64,000 nucleotides of DNA, from positions 990,460 to 1,054,459 of the forward strand of contig NC_029543.1 of NCBI RefSeq assembly GCF_001577835.2, read 5' to 3'. The notes beneath the pieces are model-generated. The model saw nothing but the letters and a program-made list of their open reading frames with translations, was not told the DNA's origin and did not search any database. How positions within the stretch are numbered: position 1 is the first letter of the stretch; each line of letters opens with the position of its first letter. The position numbers and the translations under genes were made by a program. Source of the stretch: Coturnix japonica (lineage: Eukaryota > Chordata > Aves > Galliformes > Phasianidae). This document shows positions 31,397-64,000 of this stretch, in pieces.

Positions 31397-31414
31397 AATA
31401 AAACTTTTAATAAA
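31397..31414 (+). terminator. ANP32B: ANP32B poly(A) signals
   Basis: Two AATAAA hexamers (31397-31402 and 31409-31414) in an AT-rich stretch that ends in an A-run at about 31418-31429. They follow a long T/GT-rich 3' UTR end and fit as the end of the ANP32B transcript. Confidence 0.8.
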
Positions 31415-31430
31415 TAATAAAAAAAAAAAG

Positions 31431-32349
31431 ACTTCAGTTTTTAAGAATCCATTGCGATGAATGTTGTCTGTCCTTCACCCCCTCTGCTATAGGGGGAACA
31501 GCAGAGCTGCCCATGGAAGCCCCAGCTATTGAGCAGCTGGATCCTCTCCTATAGCAGTGACATCTCTGCTCACCTTCCCATGGCCCTTTATATTGTGCTC
31601 TGTGCCCTCAGCTGCGAGGATTCATGGTAAGTGAACTTTATTATGGTTGCAGGGGTTTCATATGGGGTTTGGATGGGGAATGCATGCAGGGTGCATCTAT
31701 GGGGCCTGTATGGCATCAGTGCAGCTCTGATCCAGGCTGCTCCAAGTGAATTGGCTGCACTGGGTTAAGTGGGAGCTTAAGTGCAGGGTAGGTGTTTGCT
31801 TTTCTATCTATAGGAAAAGACACCAGTTAAATGTTAAGAAGTGTCTGAGAGCAGCTTCAGCCCTGGAGGGCAGCATGGAGGGAGCTGGGAGTGTGCAGCC
31901 CCTTTAAGATCTGTGTTATGGGGTCAGTGCTCCTGGGAAAAGAGCAGCTTCAGCTGCAGGAATCCCACAGTGCATCCCCTACAGCTGGTATGTGGGATCC
32001 ACAGTGTGTATCATACAATGGGATAGGGCAGCTCGCAGTTACTGCCTGCAGCAAATCCATCTTCCAGCCAAAGAAAAGCTCCAGGTGCTGCAGTGCAGGG
32101 GGCAAAGCATGAGCTCCCCTGGAGGACTTTGGCCTCCTCCCTATGGAATCTGTTCCAGATGATGTGTCTCCTTCAAACCCACCCTTTCAACACCCTTCCC
32201 ATGTTGGGACCCCCTGCTGTGCCACACGGAGCCCCCCCCTGCTGCCCCATCTGCCCCCTCTTTGGGGTTGGGGGGCAGGTCCTTAGTGCAGGCACAGCTC
32301 CCTGTTGCCCCACACAGAGGCTCTTCCAGCCGCTCCTGTACAATTCCCA
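31431..32349. other. Gap between convergent ANP32B and ZNF414 ends
   Basis: About 0.9 kb with no recognised gene or repeat. From memory, human ZNF414 has PRAM1 and HNRNPM on this side; no trace of either is visible here. Confidence 0.6.
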
Positions 32350-32355
32350 TTTATT
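32350..32355 (-). terminator. ZNF414: ZNF414 poly(A) signal
   Basis: AATAAA on the minus strand, about 270 bases past the ZNF414 stop codon, giving a short 3' UTR. It faces the ANP32B poly(A) signals about 0.9 kb away. Confidence 0.7.
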
Positions 32356-32623
32356 AATTTCCAGATCTTGTTCCTGAGCATCCAATGGGCTCTCCCCAAA
32401 CCCTTCACCTCCCCACCCCCAGACTGGACCAATGAAGCTTCTAGGGAAGGAAGAGACACGAGGGCTCCTGGGGGGTTCAGCATCTCAAAAATAAAGTGGG
32501 GGCAGGCTCAAAAGAGGCCCCAAATTGCCACCCTCCTCTGGCAGCCTGTGCTGGGGATGCTCCCAGGGTCCAGGTGCTGCGTAGCATGGGGTGCCCTCAG
32601 CTCAGCAGGAGCAGTGGGGTGTC

Positions 32624-35600
32624 TCAGAGCTGTGAGTACAGGGAGTTCTCCATCTCTGGCGTCAGCTTCGAGTGGAAGGAGGCGACGCTCACCCCGAAGT
32701 CTGCAGGGAGAAGGAAGAGAAACCATCAGGACTGGGGCTGGGATGCAACATGTGGGGCCAGCAATGGGGTTGATCCCCATTTCCACCTTCTTTCCCCCAA
32801 GCTACACCCTCTGCAAGCCCCATTCTCACCCCTGAGGTGCTGAAGGGAAAGAAGGGGATGCTTATGCTCAATCCCATTCAAAGAGAGAGCACCTGGGGTC
32901 CCTCACAAAGCCGTACCCACGTCTGTGTCCATGCGCCCGGCTGCTGGGGGGTTCTTGCGATGCTCCTCGATGTGCAGCGTCATCTCCTCCCTTGAAGCCG
33001 TGTTATAGGGGCACTGCATGCAGGTGTAACGGCCCCGTGTGTGCTCCCACACGATGCGGCTGTTGGAGGAGTGCCCTGCAAGGACAGGTGAAGGAGGGAA
33101 GCACAGAGTCTGCTGGGAGCACACGTGGGATACGTATGGGGTAGGAGCACCCCCATGCTGAGCACTGCAATGTGAAGGGGTCACAGATTTAGGGGTGAGC
33201 CCACAACTTGTGGTGGTGGTGGGGGGGTCCCAAACCTAAGAGTGGGGTGTTGCATGGAGCTGTGCCGTGGAGCTGCAGGGTAGGAGACCCCCACTCTAAG
33301 GAGGGACCCAAATCTGGGGGAGCCCCCCCACATCTAGAGGGAGGACCCCAAATCTTGGAGCACAGCTGGCCATGGGCATCAGGTGAAACAGCATCACTTG
33401 GCCATGGCTGCTGGAAAAATAGAGGGGGGGGGGTTGAGTCCAAGCAATTGCTACACCCCCTCTTGGGTGATGCTGCTGCTGAAACCATCCTAGCAGATTC
33501 TGGTGGGGGGGGTAATGATGCAGATGGCAACAACCCCCCCTTCATACCTGGGCAGCAGCCTCTCTACATGGGGCTCCTTTAAATGAGCGTGCTTCCCCTC
33601 CCCGCTGTGCTCTGGGGGATCTCCCCTCCCCTACAGTTCCCCCCCCGCCTTGCGCCTCCCCCCAACCCCCCCAGTGACAAAGCAGCCCCCAACCAGTCGG
33701 TGCCGAACTAACCTGGAGTCACTCCTGAGCCAAAGCATGGGAGGAGTGGGCTGACACTCACACCTGCGGAGGGAATCGAGGGGCGAAACAAGCATTAGGC
33801 CTTCCCCTCCCTGGGTTGGGGGGGACGTGGGGGACAGGCCTGGCACCCCAGCATGCGGGGGAGCAGCAGGGCTGGGCCAATTTAGAGGATTTTGGTGGTC
33901 GCTTTTGTTATTTTTCAATCCCAATTTGGTAGGGGGAGATGGGGAACGGCGGTGGGGTGAGGCAGAGGGTGTTGGGGGTGGGCAGCTCCAGGCTGTGGGC
34001 TATAGGGTGAAACAGGGGATCCTCGCTGGCCGTCTGGTGGTGGTGTCCTGGTCCAGGAGCAGAAGCAGCAATGCCCTAATGGCCGTCTGTGCTCACCTTG
34101 GCTCTTCTTCCAGACGGCGTTGGAGGCTGATGGGCCATGGCTGGGCGAGCAGGGCCGCAGACGGGGCTGGGCTGTGGGCAGGCTGAAGGGCACCGGGGGG
34201 TGCACGTAGGAGAGGAATGGCACCGAGGAAGGGGGAGGAGGAGGAGGATGCGGCCCTGAGAAGCGAGTCAAGGTCGGAGGGCCAAACAGGTTGGGTTCCA
34301 GCAGTGGGAAGGGATGTGGGGCCTGTGGGACGAGTGGCAGAGCTTCCAGTGAGTCGGGGAGGCTGGAGGCCGTGTCTGTGCCAGGGGCTGTGCTGATGGC
34401 TTCTTTCTCCGTGTGCCGGATGACGGTGGGGGGCTTGGGCAGCCCCTCGGGGGGGGGTTTGGCCGTGGGTTCCTTCTCTTGGGTGGATGCGGGGGGCAGG
34501 TTGGGCTTCTCGGCCTTTTGGGGGGGCGGTGCGGGGCTGCTGGCGCGGTCGGAGCAGACGTGGAGGTGCTTGAAGAGGGAGCGGTGGGTGCGGAAGCGCA
34601 GCAGGCAGTTCTCACACCTGCAGGACCACAGGCAGTGTTAGGTCTGGGCAGTCCTTCTATGGATACTTTGGGGGCATTCAGACCCCCTGACCTGGGGTCT
34701 GCCCCATTAGGTGGGGTACTGGGTGGCCCTAAATGGGGCATGGGATGGGGCTGTGTGTACCTGGGATGGGTCCATGGAGAGACATGGGGTGGGGACAGGA
34801 GTGAGAAGGGGATAGGGACAAATGGGGGACGGGGACAATGGAGGGGAACCAGGACTCACTTGAAGTAGCGGTTGGGTTTGTAGTGCACTTTCATGTGTGC
34901 CATGAGGTCCTGCATGCTGGGGAAGGTCTCTGTGCAGCCCAGCGTGGGGCACTGGAAGGTTTTGCCTGCAAGAAAAGTAATGGGGCTGAGTCAGCACTGT
35001 GCTGTGCCCCTGGGTGGGGATCTTGGTGCTGTCCTTCCATGCTGTGCCACCACTGTGTCCCCATATCCCCCTCCAGGCTCCATGAGCTCTATTAGTGCAG
35101 CACAGAGCATCCCCATCTTGCCGTCCCCTTACCCTCAAGGGACTGCGTGGGTCTGTAGTGCACCTTCAGGTGGTCCATCAGCTCTTGCATGCTGGGGAAG
35201 GCCAGTTTGCAGCCGTAGCTGGAGCAGGCGTAGTGCTTCCCTGCAAGAAGACACCACTATTGGCCTCATCCCCTGTGCTGGCTCACATGGGGGTCACCAT
35301 GGTGGGTGATGCACTCAGCTCACCTGGGGCTGGACGGCGCTTTAGGAGCCGCAGGTCCTGTGCTGGGGGGGCTCCTCCACTCCCCAGTGCTGTCATGGGG
35401 CCTGCAGGGATGAGGTGACGTGGTCAGCACTTTGTGCAGCCATCATGATCCCAAACCCTCACCCCTGCCCTGGTCAAGGAGCAGAGCGTGATCTGGTGGG
35501 GTTTGGGGCCACAGCTCCATGCCTACAATAGGATTTCTGGTGTCACAGCCCTCAGACAGCTGCCTGCCCCACACCATCCCAGGGACTCACCTGCCCCCTC

Positions 35601-35660
35601 CCCGGAGTATTTCCCCCCCAGGGAGAAGTTGGGCAGAGCTTCATCCTTCTCTGTCTTCAT
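32624..35660 (-). CDS. ZNF414: Zinc finger protein 414
   Basis: C2H2-type zinc finger protein, presumed nuclear; no well-established function is known to me. Coding exons: 35660-35591, 35401-35324, 35240-35133, 34965-34860, 34617-34097, 33075-32917, 32700-32624, giving 372 residues with consistent phases. Finger 1 (HYACSSYGCKLAFPSMQEL) and finger 2 (FQCPTLGCTETFPSMQDL) are long-spaced C-x4-C types. Finger 3 (YFKCENCLLRFRTHRSLF) ends in Cys (C2HC). A proline-rich linker of about 150 residues follows, with SNAVWKKSQG near its end. The last finger sits in RIVWEHTRGRYTCMQC. These blocks match the mammalian ZNF414 family. The start codon lies in the second exon; exon 1 is non-coding. The last coding junction uses donor GTACGG, chosen because the nearby GTGGGT would terminate the frame. 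The gene lies next to MYO1F, as in mammals. Confidence 0.9.
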
Positions 35661-36044
35661 GGCCGCTGCAGGGCACAGGGTTCTCCTCTTCTTTGTGGTG
35701 CTGTACCCAAGCAAGGAGCAGGGGTTAACACACAGCACAGGGCAACAAGCACCTCCTCCTGTTCTTCTTCTTTCTTACAAACCCAATGGCATCATTGAGC
35801 TGAATGGGGACCCCATAAAAACCCCTTCTGGGGTCTGAGGGGTTTACAGCCTTCAGTCACCCAGCGCAGCTCCGGGACTGATTCCATTAATAATGAGCAC
35901 AGCTCATCTCCCTCAAGCAAACCAGAGGGTTTATGTGATTTAAAGGCATTCACAAATCCACTCCAGGAGAAGAAATGGGACCAATAATCCCATCCCAGCA
36001 TCTCTGCCATCAGCAGCTTGGGAGATGAGAGACAAAGGCTGGCT

Positions 36045-36500
36045 CATGGGACCGCCCTATGGCTGCCACCCCCCTGACCAGCAGTGCCCTGTGGCTGGTG
36101 GCCCCCATAGATAAATACACTCATGGCCACCAACCCCTATGGCTGGTAGCCCACCCCTACTGGTAGCCCAGCCCCTTTGTATTACTGACAGCCCTCCAGC
36201 AACAATACCCCACGGCTTGCAGCCTCTATGGCTCAACCCCCCATTCTAAAAGCCCCCCAACAATACACCCATAGCCAGCACCCCAGTAGCACCCCCCAAC
36301 CCCCCGCTTTGTCTTACCAACAGCCCCCCAACAACAATACAGCACAGCTACCATCCCCCTATGGCCGGCAGCCCTTTGCTAACACTCCCTTTGTATTACT
36401 GACAGCCCCCCAACAACACACCATGGCTAAAAGCAGCGTGGCCAGCAGCTCCCCATGCAGCCCCCCCACCCAAAGCAGCCTCCTGGTACAACTGACAGCC
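36045..36500. repeat. Degenerate tandem repeat in ZNF414 intron 1
   Basis: A C-rich stretch in which the phrase CTTTGTATTACTGACAGCC or a close variant recurs at about 36175, 36307 and 36389. It is followed each time by CCCAACAACAATAC-like sequence, and CCTATGGCTGG-type phrases recur between. Copy spacing varies (about 132 and 82 bases), suggesting a decayed minisatellite. Confidence 0.65.
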
Positions 36501-36599
36501 CCCCCTACCCCAAACCCCGGCCAGCAGCCCCAATGGCCATCAGGCACCCCCCAGCTCTCCCTATACAAACAACCCTATAAGGGCTGACCGCACCCCGAG

Positions 36600-36860
36600 G
36601 GCAGCCTCCGCAGTGCACCCCCCCCCCCTTTATTCCCCGGCCCCAACTCGGAGCCCCCCGCACGTACCGGGGTTACGGTGGGGGGGGTCCAGGGATCGCA
36701 TCAACAGCAGCAGAGCAGCCCAGGGGCCATTTTCTGCTCTCGGAGCTGTCCGAAGCCGGGGGGGGGGAGAAGGGGGAGGGAAGAGGAGGAGGAGGAAAAA
36801 GCCGAGAGGGGGAGGGGGGAAGGAGGAAGGAGAGGGACGGAAGGAGGGGGGGATGTAGGG
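36600..36860 (-). promoter_or_regulatory. ZNF414: ZNF414 promoter and non-coding exon 1
   Basis: A GC-rich, CpG-containing block. A donor (GTACGT on the minus strand, 36662-36667) gives a non-coding exon 1 to its right. A YY1-like AAAATGGCC element (minus strand, about 36726-36734) sits where a transcription start would be expected. To its right lies a strand-asymmetric purine tract (36760-36855). The exact start site is unknown. Confidence 0.6.
36760..36855 (+). repeat. Polypurine tract
   Basis: Almost 100 bases of only A and G apart from a few C and T, with many G-runs and GGAGGAA phrases. It lies just upstream of ZNF414 exon 1 and is capable in principle of triplex or G-quadruplex formation. 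C-runs at 36930-36975 continue the bias on the other strand. Confidence 0.75.
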
Positions 36861-37999
36861 AGTCGTGGTTCGTGCCCTATTGTCTGCGGGAGGCATCAGG
36901 GAGTTGAGGGGAACTCCGGAGCTGCAAAGCACCCCCCCCCCCCGCTTTGGAGATCCTTTGGAGACCCCCCCCCCCATCTTACACACACACCCCGAGCACT
37001 TCGCAGGGCATCCCATGGCCGCTGAGCACCCCCAGTTCTTTGGAGCATCTCTCAGGGCTTCCTGAGCCCATCGTGTTACCCCGAGCCCCCCAGGACACCC
37101 CCCTCCCGAGCTGTCCCCATCAGTGTAGGGCTGGGGGATGATGGCAGCATCCCACCCCCACTTGCACACCCCTAAGGAAGGGTTAGGGGCTGCAGGAGGG
37201 TGAATTCTGTGCCCCCCAACCCTGTGCCCCCCCGCCCCCCCGGCCCTAAATGCCATTTACAACGTGGGGACTCCATTTCCCAGCAGCCTTTTGCTGTGCA
37301 CAACCCCAACCCTATAAGATACAGGGTCCCTTGATCCCCACCCCAATTTAAGGCAATCCCTTAGTCAAGGGATCAGAATCAGCCCTTGATGGGGGGAAGG
37401 GCTGTAAGGAGGGAGGAAGAGGAGGGCCTGGCCATGAGGCTGAAGGCTGCAGCGGGGCTGCGTCACTTCCTCCATCCGGGGTTGGGGTGGGGGGAGGACG
37501 AAGGGCTCTGAGACATCACAGCGGGCAATGGGGATGGACAGGGAACACCCCCATGGCACCGTGGTTTCCACCACAGGGCTCCATGCAGTGCTGGGGGGGG
37601 GGTGCAGGATGGGCTGAACAGGGAATGGGGCTGCAGCTGTGGGTGTCCCCCATGTCCTCACATGTAGGTCTTTCCCCATAGGGTCCCAGTGGGGTCAGCA
37701 GGAACACAAACTCCAGGCTCAGATTTAGAGTCCGACTCTGATGTGCTTTGTTTGCAAAGCGGCATCGATGCCGTAGTCCCAAAGCCACTGCTGGTACCTT
37801 TACCCTTATAGTTACCAAAAATGATCCTATTGTGCCCCAAAGTCACTTCCACAGTTCCACAACCTCTTATGAACAAGCAGCAAAGAGTCCCTGCTCTGCT
37901 GCACTGTGCTGCTGCTGGCACAGCCCAGGGATGGGATGGGATCTGGAGCAGGAGAGCCATCCTAAAGGCAGAACCACGGGTGCATCCTCAGTGCCCAGC
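36861..37999. other. MYO1F 3' end and spacer to ZNF414
   Basis: Holds the MYO1F 3' UTR and the upstream flank of ZNF414. I found no AATAAA or ATTAAA on the minus strand between 37300 and 38000, so the MYO1F poly(A) site is not placed. Long C-runs occur at 36930-36975. No other gene recognised. Confidence 0.55.
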
Positions 38000-48954
<10,955 letters not shown>

Positions 48955-49200
48955 TGTGTCCCTGTGTCCTGCCCCTGGGAACAGGGCACTTGTGGCTGCT
49001 GTCACCGAGGGCCAAAGTCCATCACGATGAGCTTCTCTTTCGTGTTGCTGTTGCAACTACAGACTGCAACTCAAGTTTTTTCCTCCTCCCACTTCCTCAT
49101 TTATGGCCCTTTTGCCGAGGGTGGGGGGGAGGAGGAGGGCGTCTCCCTGCTACTGAAGGGCCTTGGGGTGGCCCAGCCTGGTGTGTCCCCAGTGCCACTG
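48955..49200 (-). promoter_or_regulatory. MYO1F: MYO1F promoter with PU.1/ETS motif
   Basis: Directly upstream of the proposed MYO1F start codon. The minus strand carries GAGGAAGT (49091-49098), the PU.1 (SPI1) core, with a further GGAGGAAAA just downstream in the transcribed direction. There is no TATA box at a fixed spacing and no CpG island. This is typical of myeloid promoters and fits the known leukocyte expression of MYO1F. The transcription start is not resolved. Confidence 0.5.
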
Positions 49201-49363
49201 CCAGGGGGTGCTGAGGACACCATATGGGATGTGGGCGATGCTGATGGATGCTGCCTGGATCCAGGATGCTCAGAGCCTCTGCCCAGAGCTGCCCAGGACT
49301 GAGGCTTTCCAGTGGAGAAATAACACTGGGACCAGAAGCTGCACCTGGGATCGTAGCTACTCC

Positions 49364-49369
49364 TTTATT
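49364..49369 (-). terminator. ADAMTS10: ADAMTS10 poly(A) signal
   Basis: AATAAA on the minus strand about 1.5 kb past the ADAMTS10 stop codon, in an AT-rich stretch (T-run and TATATA at about 49420-49455). It puts the end of ADAMTS10 within about 300 bases of the MYO1F promoter motif. Confidence 0.7.
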
Positions 49370-50904
49370 ATAAATCATGCCGTTACGTCGCTCCTCCTCA
49401 GAGTTAGTATTTTGAACATTTTTTTTTTTTTCCATTATATATATCTATATAAAAAGGTGAAAACACCCCCTCCCAAAACGTCAGAATGGAGCTTTGCACT
49501 GGGAAGGAAGACAAACCCACACCCGCTCACCAGCCAAAGGGGGATTGCTGAGCACCAGAGAAGCTGCGATCGGCTCCGAGCAGGGAAAAATAGACAGGAG
49601 AGGGACACAACAGGGCTGGAGGGGTCTGCTCTGGGGATAGGGGCTGACCCTGACCCTGCACCCTGAGGATGACCTCCATGGGGGACAGAGCGTAGCCTGG
49701 GACAAGGTTTCTCCTCTTTGTAATGCAGAAAGGCCCCACAATAATACTAGTAACATGAAGCACATGCTCAGTACATCGCAAATTCAGGTCTTCTCCCACA
49801 GGCTGCTTGTGGTCCGTGGAGATGGGTGGGTTTAGCCAAGGAGGAGGGGACCTGAAAGAATGTTAACCTGCTCTCTTCCCATCTCTGGAGGTCTCCTGGG
49901 GGTGGCATTGGGACTGGCACCCTGAGGTGCATGCAGTGAGATGCCGACGGAGGCAGAGCACCATTGGAGGCAAAGCACCTTTGGAGGCAAAAGCACACTT
50001 AGAGGGAAAGCACCTTTGGAGGCTGCAGCATTCCCTGGGGAGGACCCAGCCAGGGCTGGGCAGATATAGGTCCCACTTCACAGGTTGGCCATGAGGACAC
50101 TGTGGCCATGAGTTCTCCTCTTGTATCCCCCCTGGCTTTGCTTCTTGCAGCCCAGCACGTCCTCAACGCCCCATAAGGGATCATGCAACCCCAAGCACAC
50201 CTCAGCCCTGAGAGCTCCGAGGTGCCTCTGGAATCAAAATATAGTCATAATAGTGACAAGGGCTTTTAGGGAAAAATAGAGGGACGCCCCAATCGAAGTA
50301 GGCTGTTAAGAGAGTTGGAAGAACTCCCTGTCCCAGTTAAACTGGTGTCACTGCTCCGCTCACTGTTCTCCATCACCCGCTGCAGGTCCCAAAGTGACAG
50401 GGCGCAAATGACGAAGCCAACAGCCCTGATCCCACCCTGCCCCCCACGGCAGCTCGTCTCCATCACCCAGAAGCACATCACCCATGGCACCTGAAAACTC
50501 ATCCCCATGTCCCCGGCCATTGGGACGTGGGAGCTTCGGTACCTGCAGGACCTGGGTCCACTATGAAATAAATAACAGTCTCAGAATTTCAAGTAATGTC
50601 CCTGCTGCCGCGCTCTGCCCAGCTTCTCCCTCTCCCACCACCTTGACCTGCTCCTCTCGTGTTTGGCCGTGGTCTCTGCAGCAGCCAGCAGTGGTTTAAC
50701 TGGGATCCTGCCATTGGGATGCTTGGGGACGAAAGGTGCGTGTCTTTGGGGGGACAAGTGGGGTGATACCGGCTCCCTCTGGAAGCACGACCAGAGTCTG
50801 TGTTGGACCCAGGGGAAGGTTCCCAGGGCGAGAGGAAGGGCCCGGCTCGTTGGCCCTCTGGCACAGCTCTTGCCTTCCAGTTTTCCCATGGGGTAACTGT
50901 GTTC
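49370..50904 (-). other. ADAMTS10: ADAMTS10 3' untranslated region
   Basis: Continuous non-coding stretch between the ADAMTS10 stop and its poly(A) signal. It holds a four-copy tandem repeat (49958-50024) and an AT-rich end. No internal gene recognised. Confidence 0.65.
49958..50024. repeat. Short tandem repeat, about 18-bp unit
   Basis: Four imperfect copies of GCACCTTTGGAGGCAAA in a row, inside the ADAMTS10 3' UTR. Probably a local duplication. Confidence 0.75.
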
Positions 50905-63549
<12,645 letters not shown>

Positions 63550-64000
63550 CTAAGGAAGGCAGATGAATTGGCTCATTCAAACCCTATCAGGGCAGCCTGG
63601 ACAACTGATCCAGCCTGACCACCTGCATGTGGTCCTGGCTGACACCCACCATAATGGTAAATCCAACCTGTCTCTATCTGAAAGGCTGGAGAAATCCTCC
63701 TGGGATTCAGACAGCAGATTCCCCCGACTCTCTGCCACCCACTTTCCCAGTGCCACAAGCTGTGCCCCACCACTAGGGGCTGAGGAAGGGACAAACTCAG
63801 TTCTAGGAATGGGCCAAACCACCACCAGCCCTCCAGCCACCACCACCCTTCCAGGCACCTCATCCACAGCCACATCAGGTCAGAGATCCACCAAATTTTC
63901 CTTTTTAACTGCGGTGATTCACAGCAATAATCCCTCCCTGACTGCTTAGTCTAGACCAGGGCAAGACAAATTAGGAGCTACAGCCAGAGAGAGCGGCAGG
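63550..64000. other. ADAMTS10 intron at the window edge
   Basis: The exon expected next upstream (ending in the Cys-Gly-Thr-Leu region before GLAPVGG) is not found here, so this stretch is read as intron. No repeat named. Confidence 0.6.

Larger units (their letters stand above)
29566..31430 (+). other. ANP32B: ANP32B 3' untranslated region
   Basis: Extends from the stop codon to the poly(A) signals near 31.4 kb, without frame conservation or recognised repeats other than a long A-rich tract (29816-29868). About 1.85 kb, a usual length for ANP32 genes. No microRNA precursor recognised. Confidence 0.75.

Overview
This is vertebrate nuclear DNA, and the evidence points to a bird, most likely a galliform such as chicken (Gallus gallus). 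Genes are split by short GT-AG introns, gene density is high and GC-rich as on an avian microchromosome, and the recognisable interspersed repeats are CR1 LINE fragments. The ANP32 gene carries Ile129/Asn130, the pair I recall for chicken ANP32B. The set ACER1, ZNF414, MYO1F and ADAMTS10 corresponds to human 19p13 genes; from memory, such genes lie on chicken chromosome 28. Species and chromosome are inferences; the gene identities rest on reconstructed exons.

Layout: 1-6,200 is intergenic, ending in a CR1 fragment. 6,670-14,331 (minus) is ACER1, alkaline ceramidase, 6 coding exons, 263 residues. 14,332-23,500 is intergenic with several CR1 pieces, ending at a consensus-like CTCF site and a TATA-type CpG-island promoter. 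23,653-29,565 (plus) is ANP32B, 7 exons, with its 3' UTR running to about 31,430. 32,624-35,660 (minus) is ZNF414, 7 coding exons plus a non-coding first exon in a CpG island at 36.6-36.85 kb. 38,000-48,954 (minus) is MYO1F, a complete long-tailed class I myosin of 28 coding exons and 1,099 residues. 50,905-63,549 (minus) is the 3' part of ADAMTS10, 17 exons from the end of the metalloprotease domain to the PLAC domain; its 5' exons lie beyond the right edge.

ADAMTS10, MYO1F and ZNF414 run head to tail on the minus strand with very short gaps (about 0.4 kb from the ADAMTS10 poly(A) signal to the MYO1F start codon, about 1.1 kb from the MYO1F stop to the ZNF414 CpG island). ZNF414 and ANP32B converge with about 0.9 kb between their poly(A) signals. 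ANP32B and ACER1 diverge across about 9 kb. The products do not form one pathway: ceramide hydrolysis (ACER1), nuclear chaperone/histone-associated function (ANP32B), DNA-binding zinc finger (ZNF414), actin motor of leukocytes (MYO1F) and extracellular-matrix protease (ADAMTS10).

Points most worth checking: the ANP32B reading frame breaks in exon 6 as written here; MYO1F appears to have a single-codon coding exon 1 beside a PU.1-type site; a degenerate telomere-like array and a G16 run next to a splice donor lie in MYO1F introns; and a CTCF motif sits just upstream of the ANP32B TATA box. I saw no novel multi-gene system, CRISPR array, RNA gene or virus-derived element. Exon boundaries were assigned by hand from reading frame, splice sites and remembered family sequences; phases agree across every junction except ANP32B exon 6.
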